Positions 8,441-16,973 of a stretch of DNA of 64,000 nucleotides are shown here, piece by piece (the stretch's first letter is position 1; each line of letters begins with the position of its first letter). Source of the stretch: JAVBRD01 sp031548365 (GTDB lineage Bacteria; Bacillota; Clostridia; Christensenellales; UBA1750); contig JAVBRD010000005.1 in the NCBI GenBank assembly GCA_031548365.1, positions 32,466 through 96,465 of the forward strand, in the 5' to 3' direction. The position numbers and the translations under genes are program-made. The notes below the pieces were generated by a model that did no database searches, was not told where the DNA came from, and was given only the letters and a program-made list of their open reading frames with translations.

Positions 8441-9535
8441 TTATGGCGCGAACACCACCGGAGGCGCTTCCGTCCCAACTACCGCAGGGGGCGTCACAAA
8501 CGCAGGTATGGTGGGTGGGGGTGTCACGGCGTTCACCGCTCCGGCAAGCTTCTTGTCCAGCGTTTCAAAAGCGTATCCCTGCGCCATTAAAAAATCGATC
8601 GCACGGGAGAGCGTGTTGGCCGTGTTGATCTTAGATCCCGTATCGTGCATAAGCACAATGATCTCTTTTTTCTTGCTCACGGCATCCTGCGTCGACATGA
8701 GGCGTTCGAGCAGCTCTTCTTCCGTTTTTTTGCCCGTGCCCTCAGCGTCGCCGTTGAGCACGTTCCAATCGAAATAAGCGTAGCCGGCAGCCTTGACCGC
8801 ATCGTGATAGGGCCTCGCGGCGACATTCGACGAGCCCCTCGGGAAACGGAAAATCGGCGGCGGCGGCGAACCCAGCGCCTCGGTGATGCGCGCGTTGCAA
8901 GCGGCGATGTCCGCCAGCAGGTTTTCCTCGGACGCGTAGATCACTTCCGCGTTGTGTGTGTTTGAGTGGTTGACGATGATGTGCCCCTCGTCGCGCGCGC
9001 GCCGCAAAACGCTCTCGCGCCCGTCAATGTTGACCCCGATGACAAAGAACGTGGCGCGCACACCCTTGTCGCGCAGCGTGTCCAGTATCTGGGATGTCAG
9101 CTTGGATGGGCCGTCATCGAACGTCAGGTAGCACGTCCTGTCTCCATAGGTGCGCGTGGGGATGGGTATCGGCGACACAGTGGGCGTGGGTTCAATCGTC
9201 GGCTCCGGCGTCGGCGAAGGCGTAAACGCGGGCGTGACAGTCGCCGTCGATGACGGAACAGGGCTGCCCACCGGTGCGGGCGTCGGCGTGACCGGCTTTG
9301 ACGGAAGTGCATATTCACGATATGCGGGCGAAGGAAAGGGCGTCGCGTACAAACTGATGTACGCGCCCAGCCCGAACGCCGGCTCGGCAAGAGATATTCC
9401 CGCGATGACCAGCGCCGCGATCATCAGCGTGCCCGACGTGAGCAAAAGTCGGCGAACGACGCGCTTACGCCGCGCCGTTCCCTCCGGGTTTACGTCGACA
9501 GGCGGTACATCCACCGGGTTCTTCGAATGATACAT
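8441..9535 (-). CDS. Membrane-anchored polysaccharide deacetylase (NodB domain)
   Basis: 364 residues. An N-terminal membrane segment (about residues 28-52) follows a short basic cytoplasmic stretch. Then comes a Pro/Thr-rich linker with repeated PTP and PSP units, and the NodB domain from about residue 130: TFDDGPS (first metal-binding Asp), NHSNTHN (metal-binding histidines), RFPRGS and DWNVLNGD. Such enzymes remove N-acetyl groups from peptidoglycan or another surface polysaccharide outside the cell, often giving lysozyme resistance. The ribosome binding site is weak (TTGGTG). A second Pro-rich stretch ends the protein. The gene is bracketed by two structured repeats. Confidence 0.9.
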   Translation of the reverse strand: MYHSKNPVDVPPVDVNPEGTARRKRVVRRLLLTSGTLMIAALVIAGISLAEPAFGLGAYISLYATPFPSPAYREYALPSKPVTPTPAPVGSPVPSSTATVTPAFTPSPTPEPTIEPTPTVSPIPIPTRTYGDRTCYLTFDDGPSKLTSQILDTLRDKGVRATFFVIGVNIDGRESVLRRARDEGHIIVNHSNTHNAEVIYASEENLLADIAACNARITEALGSPPPPIFRFPRGSSNVAARPYHDAVKAAGYAYFDWNVLNGDAEGTGKKTEEELLERLMSTQDAVSKKKEIIVLMHDTGSKINTANTLSRAIDFLMAQGYAFETLDKKLAGAVNAVTPPPTIPAFVTPPAVVGTEAPPVVFAP

Positions 9536-9598
9536 ACTTTACACCAACTGACATGACTGGATTAACACACAAAAAGAGAAAGCGCCGTGAGCGCAACT

Positions 9599-9786
9599 AG
9601 GTCAACGATGAACAAGTCGGGGTGCTGCGGCACGCCGATTTATTCATCGGACTAACCGGTTGTGTTCCATTTGCGGCGAAGCCCCACATGGAACTCCGCG
9701 GCCACGTTCAAAGAACCTGCGGGTTTTTTAAGCATCTCCGGAACAGGACGATAGGACGGGTGCCGTTTCAATTATCGCTTACCTAG
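9599..9786 (-). repeat. Structured intergenic element, subtype 2, copy A
   Basis: Read on the minus strand, it matches 15410-15590 over its length (about 75-80% by eye). It has the closing stem GTAAGCGAT/ATCGTTGAC (partly paired), the AAGAACC-type palindrome (imperfect here), a GTTCCAT/ATGGAAC hairpin and a GATGAA...TTCATC hairpin. It lies between the deacetylase gene and the SrlD-like gene and fills most of that 278-bp gap. No start codon or binding site within it looks used. Confidence 0.7.
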
Positions 9787-9813
9787 TGTCTTTATCAGGC
9801 GTACACCGCTCCT

Positions 9814-10584
9814 CTACATCTGCTGACCGCCGGTGACGTTGATGGCCTGGCCGGTCATGTAGGAGGACTCGGAGGAAAGCATGAAGACAAGCGCGTTGGC
9901 GACATCCTCATATGTGCAACCGCGCTTCATGGGCACTTGGTCGATGTACTTCTGGCGGACTTGCTCCTTGGTGATGCCCTGGTTGCGCGCATACTGCTCG
10001 TACAGGCTGTTCACCCAGAGCGGAGAATCGAGCAGGTTGCCCGGGCAGATGGCGTTGACGCGGATATTCTCCTCCGCCAGCTCAAGCGCGAGGCTCTGCG
10101 TCAGGCCCACGCCGCCAAACTTGGACGCCGCGTACGCACTGTTTTTCGCCGAACCCTTCTTGCCGGACTTGGAGTTGATCTGCACAATCGCGCCCCCCCC
10201 CGCCGCTCGCAGTGCGGGGACGACCGCCTTCGCAGTGTTGTAAAAGCCGCCCAGGTTGACGCCCACCACCTTCATGAACTGCTCGGGCGTCAGGTCCGCG
10301 ATGGGGCCGGATATCAAGATGGCGGCATTTGCGACGAGCGCGTCCACGCGCCCGAATGCGGCGATGGCGGTGTCGACCATGGCCTGACAATCCTCATAGC
10401 GTGTAACGTCAACCTTGCAGAAGGCGCAGCCGGGAAGCGCCGAAGCGGTCTTGGCCGCGCCCTCCGCGTTAATGTCGGCGATGAGCACGCGCGCGCCTTC
10501 CGCGCACAAACGCGCGGCGAGCGCCTCGCCCAATCCCTGCGCGCCGCCCGTTAAAATGATGTGTTTGCCCTTCAAGCGTTCCAC
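9814..10584 (-). CDS. SDR oxidoreductase resembling sorbitol-6-phosphate 2-dehydrogenase
   Basis: 256 residues from a GTG start with GGAGGG directly upstream, overlapping the end of the preceding gene's region (2-bp gap). TGGAQGLG is the cofactor loop and the catalytic Ser-Tyr-Lys are in INSKSG...YAASK. The C-terminal part is distinctive: GNLLDSPLW, QYARNQGI, VPMKRGC and TGQAINVTGGQ follow the SrlD pattern closely. SrlD converts sorbitol 6-phosphate to fructose 6-phosphate. A polyol-phosphate dehydrogenase role fits the divergent FGGY kinase and GatD-like genes. The exact substrate is an inference. Confidence 0.82.
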   Translation of the reverse strand: MERLKGKHIILTGGAQGLGEALAARLCAEGARVLIADINAEGAAKTASALPGCAFCKVDVTRYEDCQAMVDTAIAAFGRVDALVANAAILISGPIADLTPEQFMKVVGVNLGGFYNTAKAVVPALRAAGGGAIVQINSKSGKKGSAKNSAYAASKFGGVGLTQSLALELAEENIRVNAICPGNLLDSPLWVNSLYEQYARNQGITKEQVRQKYIDQVPMKRGCTYEDVANALVFMLSSESSYMTGQAINVTGGQQM

Positions 10585-10586
10585 GG

Positions 10587-11573
10587 CTATCCCTCCAGAT
10601 CCATGTGTTCAAAAGTGACGGCCCACGACGGCGCGCCCAACCCGCGCGGCAGAACAGCGCAAAGCCGAACATTCTGAGGCAGCGCGGTCAAAAGCGGCGC
10701 GGGGCACGCTTCCCCTTCCCGCGCGTCGAAGCACACATGAAATTGACGAGGCAAACCCGCAATGTGTTTCCACAAGAGAACATAGTCCAGCGCTGCAGGG
10801 GACGCCATAACAAGCGACGCATTTTCCGGTAAAACGCGGGAGAGCAACTCGCGCTTGATGTCGGCAGGATCTCCTTTGATGAGTATGTGCGCGCCCGCCT
10901 CATGCGCGGGAAACGGTTTTTCCTTCATTTGGCCGGACGCATAGGGGTACGCGGTCAGCTCGCTTCCGTCCCAGTACAGCCTGCGCGCCGCAAGCGCAAT
11001 CCCGCTGCCCTCATTCCTGAAAAAATCGTGGAGCGCGGGCGCGAGCTGTCCCCAATCCTCGGAGAGGTTGACGCGGCAACGCATTTGAGCCAACTGCCCC
11101 GCGCCGTAATCCGGCGCGCCTTCGCCTGCCCAACCCACCCATTCGCTGTCGGTGTGCGTGATCTGGCGGCACCAGGAGCGGATCATGCCGTCGTCGAGCA
11201 GGTAAAGCTGCTGCAGCACGCGCAAATCGCCCGCGAACGCCGCGAGGAGCGGTTTGTCAGCCGTACCGGCGCAGGACCGCAACGAAAACAGGTGATCGCG
11301 CTCAAGCGCTACGTACAAAAGGTAATCGCGCCACGGATCATGCAAGACGCAAGGAGCGCCCGCGTGCAATATGGCGCTGACAAACTCATGGTACGACCAG
11401 CAGACGTTGTACGCCTGCCAATCCTCTGCGAGCAGTTCCTCCATCAGCCCGATGAGCGCGACGAGCGGCGGCTCAAGCGTGATGTCGCGAAGGACGGTCA
11501 GGCGGTCGATCTCACCTCTGAGCGACTCAACGGGACTGCTCGTCCCAAGCGGAACGTGATCAAATGACTTCAT
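10587..11573 (-). CDS. DUF815-like protein lacking the Walker A motif (putative pseudo-ATPase)
   Basis: 328 residues from an ATG behind AAGGAGATAGTC; an upstream in-frame extension has no binding site. I do not recognise it with certainty. The first 200 residues resemble the N-terminal region of DUF815 AAA+ proteins (a helical FSLRS...DLRVLQQLYLLD segment, then a RRLYWDG strand). Where DUF815 proteins have a GDRGTGKS P-loop, this one reads GDPADIKR, so nucleotide hydrolysis is unlikely. A later FDARE strand sits where Walker B would be. It is translationally close to the SrlD-like gene and divergent from the FGGY kinase, so a regulatory role in polyol use is possible (inference). Confidence 0.5.
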   Translation of the reverse strand: MKSFDHVPLGTSSPVESLRGEIDRLTVLRDITLEPPLVALIGLMEELLAEDWQAYNVCWSYHEFVSAILHAGAPCVLHDPWRDYLLYVALERDHLFSLRSCAGTADKPLLAAFAGDLRVLQQLYLLDDGMIRSWCRQITHTDSEWVGWAGEGAPDYGAGQLAQMRCRVNLSEDWGQLAPALHDFFRNEGSGIALAARRLYWDGSELTAYPYASGQMKEKPFPAHEAGAHILIKGDPADIKRELLSRVLPENASLVMASPAALDYVLLWKHIAGLPRQFHVCFDAREGEACPAPLLTALPQNVRLCAVLPRGLGAPSWAVTFEHMDLEG

Positions 11574-11599
11574 GACTATCTCCTTATGTCTCTTCTCAC

Positions 11600-11657
11600 A
11601 GTTTATCACAATCGCCCACCTGAGACAATTGAAATGCGTGCATTTATTCTGTATGAT
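11600..11657. promoter_or_regulatory. Back-to-back divergent promoters with adjoining -35 boxes
   Basis: Plus strand: TTGAAA (11629-11634), 17-bp spacer, TATGAT (11652-11657), driving the FGGY kinase. Minus strand: TTGTCT (11628-11623), 17-bp spacer, TAAACT (11605-11600), driving the DUF815-like gene. The two -35 boxes touch, so RNA polymerases would compete and one bound regulator could control both operons. Confidence 0.65.
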
Positions 11658-11682
11658 GGGGGGCGTAAGGAAGTGGCGCGCT

Positions 11683-13155
11683 TTGAGCATCCTCATCGGT
11701 GTGGATATCGGCACATCCTCGGTCAAAGCCGCCGCGTTTGACGCGCTTACGCGGCGCGTGCTCGCGCGCGCGGACGTACCTCACGCAGTGCACGCGCCCA
11801 GACCCGGTTGGGCGGAGCAGGACGCGAACGACTGGCTGGCAGGTACGTACAAAGCTCTGAGCGCCGTGACGTCGGACATCCCCGCGAGCGGCGTACGCGG
11901 GATTGGCATCGCCGGGCAGAGTTGGGCATGTGTGCCTGTCGACGCAAAGGGCGTGCCGCTTGCGCGGACACCGATCTGGCTAGACACGCGCGCGTCCATG
12001 GAAGCGGAGGCGATCAACCGCGCGGGCGGCGGCAATCTTTTCCCGCTCGCGGGCAACCGCGCCGCGCCGGGACACAGCGGTCCCAAAGCGCTCTGGATGA
12101 AGAAGCACGCGCCTGGCGTGTATCAAAGCGCGCGCTGGATGATGCAGTCGAACAGCTTCATCGCGCTCAGGCTCACGGGCGTGCCCTCCGCCGACCGCTC
12201 CCTCGGGTACGGCTGGGCGTGCTACAATATGTCGCGCGGTGAATACGACAATGAGATGGCGCGCGAGCTGGGCCTTCCGCTCGAAAAGCTTCCGCCTCTG
12301 TACAACTCAAGCGATGTCGTCGGGCGCGTGACCGCCGACGCGGCGCGCGTGACAGGCCTCCCCGAGGGCACGCCGGTGGTCGCGGGCGGGCTGGACGCCG
12401 CGTGCGGTACGCTGGGCGTGGGCGTAGTTCATGCCGGGCAAACCCAAGAACAAGGCGGACAGGCGGGGGGCTTTTCCGCGTGTTTGGACTCGCCCAAGGC
12501 GCACCCTGCGCTCATCCTGTCCGCGCACGTCGTCCCGGGGCTGTGGCTCTTGCAAGGCGGCACTGTGGGCGGCGCGGGCGCGATGCGCTGGGGGCAGTCC
12601 CTGTTCAAGGAGAGCTATTCCGAGCTGGATCAGAAAGCCGCGCGCACAGCCGCAGGCGCGGGGGGCGTCACGTTCCTGCCCTATCTCTCGGGCGAGCGCT
12701 CACCGCTGTGGGATCCCAACGCGCGCGGCGTGTTCTTCGGCATGACATACGCCACGGATTCAGGGACGCTGTGGCGCGCCATCCTCGAAGGCGTCGCCTG
12801 CTCGCTTCACCACAACCTCGAGACCGCGCGCGCCGCGGGCGTGGCCATCGGCACGCTGCGCAGCACGGGCGGTTCATCCCGCAGCGCGGTCACCATGCAA
12901 ATCAAAGCCGACATCACAGGCAAGACCATGGAGGTCGCGCTTTCCGAGGATGCGACGTCGCTGGGTGCCGCGATTCTTGCGGGCGTGGGCACGGGCGTCT
13001 ATGGGGACTTCTCCGAAGCGAGCGCTGGTGCGCGCCTGAGCGAGCGGTACGAGCCGAATCCCGATAACAGGACGATTTATGCGCGAGGTTACCAGCGCTA
13101 TCTCGCGCTCTACCGTGCGCTTGCGCCCATCATGCACGAGGGGGTTGACTCATGA
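11683..13155 (+). CDS. FGGY-family carbohydrate kinase (xylulokinase-like)
   Basis: 490 residues from a TTG at 11683, chosen because AAGGAAG lies 9 nt upstream and the product then begins at the usual LIGVDIGTSS phosphate loop. Further family marks are GIAGQSWACVP, PIWLDTRA, VAGGLDAACG and the C-terminal STGGSSRS near the ATP site. Length and motifs fit xylulokinase-type members, which phosphorylate pentuloses or related sugars and polyols in the cytoplasm. The stop overlaps the start of the dehydrogenase gene (ATGA), so the two are translationally coupled. Substrate specificity cannot be read from the sequence. Confidence 0.88.
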   Translation: MSILIGVDIGTSSVKAAAFDALTRRVLARADVPHAVHAPRPGWAEQDANDWLAGTYKALSAVTSDIPASGVRGIGIAGQSWACVPVDAKGVPLARTPIWLDTRASMEAEAINRAGGGNLFPLAGNRAAPGHSGPKALWMKKHAPGVYQSARWMMQSNSFIALRLTGVPSADRSLGYGWACYNMSRGEYDNEMARELGLPLEKLPPLYNSSDVVGRVTADAARVTGLPEGTPVVAGGLDAACGTLGVGVVHAGQTQEQGGQAGGFSACLDSPKAHPALILSAHVVPGLWLLQGGTVGGAGAMRWGQSLFKESYSELDQKAARTAAGAGGVTFLPYLSGERSPLWDPNARGVFFGMTYATDSGTLWRAILEGVACSLHHNLETARAAGVAIGTLRSTGGSSRSAVTMQIKADITGKTMEVALSEDATSLGAAILAGVGTGVYGDFSEASAGARLSERYEPNPDNRTIYARGYQRYLALYRALAPIMHEGVDS

Positions 13156-14189
13156 GAGCAGCGGTATTGACCGCGCCCAATACGGTCGAAATCCAAATAA
13201 TGCCCGAAGTCCACGCGGGCGCGGGTGAAGTGCGTGTACGCGTCGCGTACTGCGGCGTGTGCGGTTCCGACATACCGCGCGTGTTCGCGAACGGCGCGCA
13301 CAAATACCCGATCGTGCTCGGGCATGAGTTTTCCGGCACGATCGACGAAGTTGGTCAAGGCGTTCCCGCGTCGCGCTTGGGTGAGCGCGTTGCGTGCGCG
13401 CCCCTTCTCCCCTGCCACCGCTGTGAGGACTGCATGCAGGGACACCCGGCGCAGTGCGCGAATTATTCATTCATCGGCTCGCGCGTGCAGGGTGCGATGG
13501 CGGAGTGCGTTGTCATGCCCGAGGTCAATGCGGTATGCTGCGGTGATCTCCCGTTCGATCTCGCAGCGCTGACCGAGCCTTCCACCGTCGCGCTTCACGG
13601 CCTTTTGCAGGCGGGATTTGAAGGCGGGCACGACACGGCGATTGTGGGCGCGGGAACTATCGGGCTGCTTACGCTCCTCTGGGCAAAGCTGCTGGGCGCG
13701 CGGCGGGTGGTCATGTTCGACATCTCCCCCGAGAGGCTGATTCTCGCGCGCGAGATGGGCGCTGACGCGGTGTTTTCCGCAACTCATGGCTTAGACGACG
13801 CGCTTCGCGTGACAAACGGCCGCGGCTACGGCATGGTGCTTGAGACGGCGGGCGCTCCGGCGGCCATGAACCTTTGCTTCACACTGGCCGGGCGGCATTC
13901 GCGCGTGGGCTTCATCGGCACTTCACCGCGCGATGTGTCTTTCACCGCCAAGACATTCGAGCTGATGAACCGCCGCGAGTTTTTGCTGACCGGATCGTGG
14001 ATGAGCTACAGCGCGCCATTTCCAGGCCGCGAATGGGTGCTCGCGACCGAGATGGCACAGTCCGGCCGTCTCCCACTGCCCGTAAAACTGATCGGCTCGC
14101 GCTTCGCCTTGGACAACGCGCGCGAAGCCTTCGACCTCGCCCGCTCGGGAGCGAGCGGCGGGCGCGTTCTAATCAACATCAGGCAATAA
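13152..14189 (+). CDS. Zinc-dependent dehydrogenase, galactitol-1-phosphate 5-dehydrogenase-like
   Basis: 345 residues. Catalytic zinc ligands are expected from CGVCGSD (Cys about 38) and GHEFSG (His about 58, Glu about 59). The structural zinc site is the four-cysteine cluster in CHRCEDC plus a later Cys (about residues 88-102). The NAD loop is VGAGTIG. Phrases such as FANGAHKYPIVLGHEFSG, FIGSR and LTGSWMSYS closely follow E. coli GatD. GatD oxidises galactitol 1-phosphate to tagatose 6-phosphate. With an FGGY kinase upstream, a kinase-then-oxidation route for a free polyol is plausible (inference). Confidence 0.85.
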   Translation: MRAAVLTAPNTVEIQIMPEVHAGAGEVRVRVAYCGVCGSDIPRVFANGAHKYPIVLGHEFSGTIDEVGQGVPASRLGERVACAPLLPCHRCEDCMQGHPAQCANYSFIGSRVQGAMAECVVMPEVNAVCCGDLPFDLAALTEPSTVALHGLLQAGFEGGHDTAIVGAGTIGLLTLLWAKLLGARRVVMFDISPERLILAREMGADAVFSATHGLDDALRVTNGRGYGMVLETAGAPAAMNLCFTLAGRHSRVGFIGTSPRDVSFTAKTFELMNRREFLLTGSWMSYSAPFPGREWVLATEMAQSGRLPLPVKLIGSRFALDNAREAFDLARSGASGGRVLINIRQ

Positions 14190-14206
14190 TGAGTGGAGGA
14201 ATCACC

Positions 14207-15322
14207 ATGACCAAAGCAGATCTGGACCGCTTCTGGAAAGACGATGAAATCGCCCGAAAAGACAATTGCTTCTTCGAGGGCGCGCCTCAGATGGCGCTTG
14301 GCATCCGCATGAGCGACGAGTGCGTATTCGCCGAACTGGGCGTCGAAGGCAAGCCGTGGGGGCACACCCCGCGCGACGTCCGCATCGACCTGAACAAACG
14401 CTACAACGACAAAGCCGAGCAGGTCGTGGGCAGGCGTCTTCTGCGTGAAACCTTTCCCGAGGAGAGCGCACGTTTCCCGTCCGTCAAGCGCATCGGCGAA
14501 GTTTTCGGCGGGCAGTACATCTGGGCGAACGATTCCGAGTGGCTGGAGTCCTCCATCCGCACGCCCGAAGCGCTTGAGAAACAGCTCGACATCGTGGACA
14601 AGCTCGACCTGCGTTCCTTCCTTTTGCCCCCCAACTGGGAATCCGAGAAGAAGCGGCTATTTGAAACGTACGGCGTCAAGCCCATGCGCGCGCGCCACAT
14701 TCGCGGGCCGATCACGCTGATGTGCTCGATTTACGGTGTAGAAGATTACATTTTCCTCGGCGTTGACGCGCCCGAGCTCGCCGAACGCTTCACCGCGTCC
14801 GTGACCGACGTGACCATCAAGATCGCCGAAATCATGGACGAAGAGGCGGGCTTTACACGCGAAACCGCGCCCCATGGTTTTTCCTTCGCCGACGACAACT
14901 GCTGCCTGATGACCCCCGAGATGTACGAAAAGTACGGCTATCCCGTACTCAAAGCCGTCTACGACCGCTTCTGCCCTGATGCCGGCGACTCGCGCTACCA
15001 ACACTCCGACAGCGCGATGGCGCACCTGCTCCCCCTGCTCGCCAAGACCGGGGTGAACGGCGTCAACTTCGGGCCCACCGTTCTGGTGGACGAGATCCGG
15101 AAGCACATGCCGCGCGCGTGCATCCACGGCTGCATCGCACCCTTCACTTTCATGCGCAACGACGAGGCGCAGATCACGGCCGAAGTCATCCGCGATTTTG
15201 AGATGGCCAAGGTCACCGGCAAAGGTGTGCTTTTCTCCACCGCCGGCTCCATCAACAACGGCTCCCTGCTCTCCAGCATGCGTCTGATCATGGAACTCAT
15301 CCAGACGCGGTGCCGGTACTGA
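14207..15322 (+). CDS. Uroporphyrinogen decarboxylase (URO-D)/MtaA-like family protein
   Basis: 371 residues, ATG at 14207 behind GTGGAGG; the frame extends upstream without a binding site. The C-terminal half has the barrel pattern of the family: DDNCCLMTPEMYEKYGYPV, a QHSDSAMAHLLP strand with a conserved His, and IHGCIAP. The N-terminal half is unlike true HemE. In Bacillota such proteins are usually corrinoid-linked methyltransferase relatives or act in sugar operons on unknown substrates, rather than in heme synthesis. It closes the kinase-dehydrogenase operon here, 17 bp after the GatD-like gene. Function is unknown beyond the fold. Confidence 0.75.
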   Translation: MTKADLDRFWKDDEIARKDNCFFEGAPQMALGIRMSDECVFAELGVEGKPWGHTPRDVRIDLNKRYNDKAEQVVGRRLLRETFPEESARFPSVKRIGEVFGGQYIWANDSEWLESSIRTPEALEKQLDIVDKLDLRSFLLPPNWESEKKRLFETYGVKPMRARHIRGPITLMCSIYGVEDYIFLGVDAPELAERFTASVTDVTIKIAEIMDEEAGFTRETAPHGFSFADDNCCLMTPEMYEKYGYPVLKAVYDRFCPDAGDSRYQHSDSAMAHLLPLLAKTGVNGVNFGPTVLVDEIRKHMPRACIHGCIAPFTFMRNDEAQITAEVIRDFEMAKVTGKGVLFSTAGSINNGSLLSSMRLIMELIQTRCRY

Positions 15323-15409
15323 GCAACCGCCGAAACGACCAATAGCTGTCTTGACGAAACGAGTACGAATCGCGTACCGAAGGCCTCCTGAACAGCGTCC
15401 TATGTTTAG

Positions 15410-15590
15410 GTAAGCGATGATTTATTCGGCACTCGTCCTGTCGTCCCGCTCCGAAGATTCTCAAAGAACCTGCAGTTCTTTGAACGTGAACGCGGCGTTC
15501 CACTTGGGGCTGTTCCGCACATGGAACGCAACCGGTTAGTCCGATGAACAAGTCGGCGTGCCACATCACCCCGACTTGTTCATCGCTTAC
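15410..15590 (+). repeat. Structured intergenic element, subtype 2, copy B
   Basis: Best-formed copy. The outer stem is TAAGCGATGA (15411-15420) with TCATCGCTTA (15580-15589). The palindrome is AAAGAAC/GTTCTTT (15463-15481). Hairpin 2 is GCGTTCCA/TGGAACGC (15495-15539). Hairpin 3 is GATGAACAAGTCGG with CCGACTTGTTCATC (15543-15584). The 3' arm TCATC can pair with either hairpin 3 or the outer stem. The element sits between convergent genes (URO-D-like and class V aminotransferase). The rest of the 389-bp gap shows nothing else. Confidence 0.75.
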
Positions 15591-15711
15591 TTAGGGAACA
15601 GTGGGATGTTCCCACCACGGCGGTACAACTCCATACCAACCGCGCGGCCGCTTGATGGGTAGCGGCCTTTTTGCGGTGATGCGCGTCCACGTCCTGTAGA
15701 CGACATGGCCT

Positions 15712-16863
15712 TCATCGCACCGCCGCGCCCTCTTGATCCCTTGAGATCCGCGCGACTTCATCGCAAAAGCGCTCCACATGCTCCATCGTGTTGTAGAATC
15801 CCACGGACGCGCGCACGGCGCCTTGCTCGAGCGTGCCGTAGAACCTGTGAGCGGCCGGCGCGCAGTGCAGGCCCGCGCGCACGGCGAAGTCGGCATCGTC
15901 GAGGCGGTCGGCGACATGTCCGCTTTGTTCTCCCCTGATGTTGAACGCGACAACCCCCACGCGGTTGTTGGGCGGGGAGATCATCCGCACACCCGGAATG
16001 GAGGCGATGCCGCGGTACAGCACATCGGACAACGCGCGCTCTCGTGCTTCGATCTCATCGAAATGGCGGCGGACGAAGCGCGCTCCGACGAAAAGGCCCG
16101 CGAGGCCGCACGTATTGACAGTGCCCGACTCATACCGCTCTGGCATCTCAGATGGCTGAAACCACGAGTCGCTGGAGGAGCCGGTACCGCCTTCGCGCAG
16201 CGTGTTTAGAAACAGTCCGGGTCGGATATAGAGCGCGCCCGTCCCCGTAGGGCCGTACAGCCCTTTGTGGCCGGGGAACGCGAGCATGTCCGCGCCGACC
16301 GCAGCGGCGTCAATGGGGAGAATGCCCGCGCTCTGCGCCGCGTCGACGAGGAAGAGCGAACCGACCTTGCGGCAGACGCGCCCGATGCCCTCGACCGGCT
16401 GAATCGCTCCCGTGAGATTGGACGCGTGGGTGGACACCACCAGCCGCGTGCCCGCGCGCACGTTTTCCTCGTACTCCTTGAGCGGCACCACGCCGTCAAG
16501 TCCGGGGCGCAGGATCGTCAAACGGATCATCCCGCGCCGCTCCATGCTCTTGAGAGGGCGGAGCACGGAGTTGTGCTCAAGCGCTGTCGTCACCACGTGA
16601 TCCCCGGGATAGAGGCACCCCTTGATGGCGAGGTTGAGCGCGTCTGTGCAGTTGAGCGCGAACACGAAGCGGAAGGGGTCGTCCACCCCGAAAAGCTCGG
16701 CGAGCTGTTCTCTCGCGGCAATGACAACGCGCGCTGCGCCCAGCGAGAGCTTATGCCCGGAGCGGCCCGGGTTGGCCCCCATGCGGGTGATTGTCCCTGC
16801 GACAGCGTCCGCGACCTCGCGTGGCTTGGGAAAACTCGTCGCGGCGTTGTCCAGATAAATCAT
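15712..16863 (-). CDS. Class V aminotransferase / cysteine desulfurase family protein
   Basis: 383 residues from an ATG at 16863 preceded by GAGGAGGCAGACG. MIYLDNAATSFPKP at the N-terminus and LAFPGHKGLYGPTGTG, with the PLP-binding lysine, are typical of the Bacillota desulfurase-like subfamily related to SufS/IscS. The expected catalytic-Cys region is present but short (GLHCAPAAHR), as in group II desulfurases. It would supply sulfur (or handle selenium) from cysteine. It is divergent from a DUF3343 gene, a partner often seen with these enzymes, which supports a sulfur/selenium transfer role. Confidence 0.85.
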   Translation of the reverse strand: MIYLDNAATSFPKPREVADAVAGTITRMGANPGRSGHKLSLGAARVVIAAREQLAELFGVDDPFRFVFALNCTDALNLAIKGCLYPGDHVVTTALEHNSVLRPLKSMERRGMIRLTILRPGLDGVVPLKEYEENVRAGTRLVVSTHASNLTGAIQPVEGIGRVCRKVGSLFLVDAAQSAGILPIDAAAVGADMLAFPGHKGLYGPTGTGALYIRPGLFLNTLREGGTGSSSDSWFQPSEMPERYESGTVNTCGLAGLFVGARFVRRHFDEIEARERALSDVLYRGIASIPGVRMISPPNNRVGVVAFNIRGEQSGHVADRLDDADFAVRAGLHCAPAAHRFYGTLEQGAVRASVGFYNTMEHVERFCDEVARISRDQEGAAVR

Positions 16864-16973
16864 CTCGTCTGCCTCCTCACGTTTTGGACCGCGTTTCAGT
16901 ACAGTATATTGCCGGCGATGATCGCTCATGCCGGACAGTTCACCATGCGCGCATGCGCGCAGGAGGCATTGAC

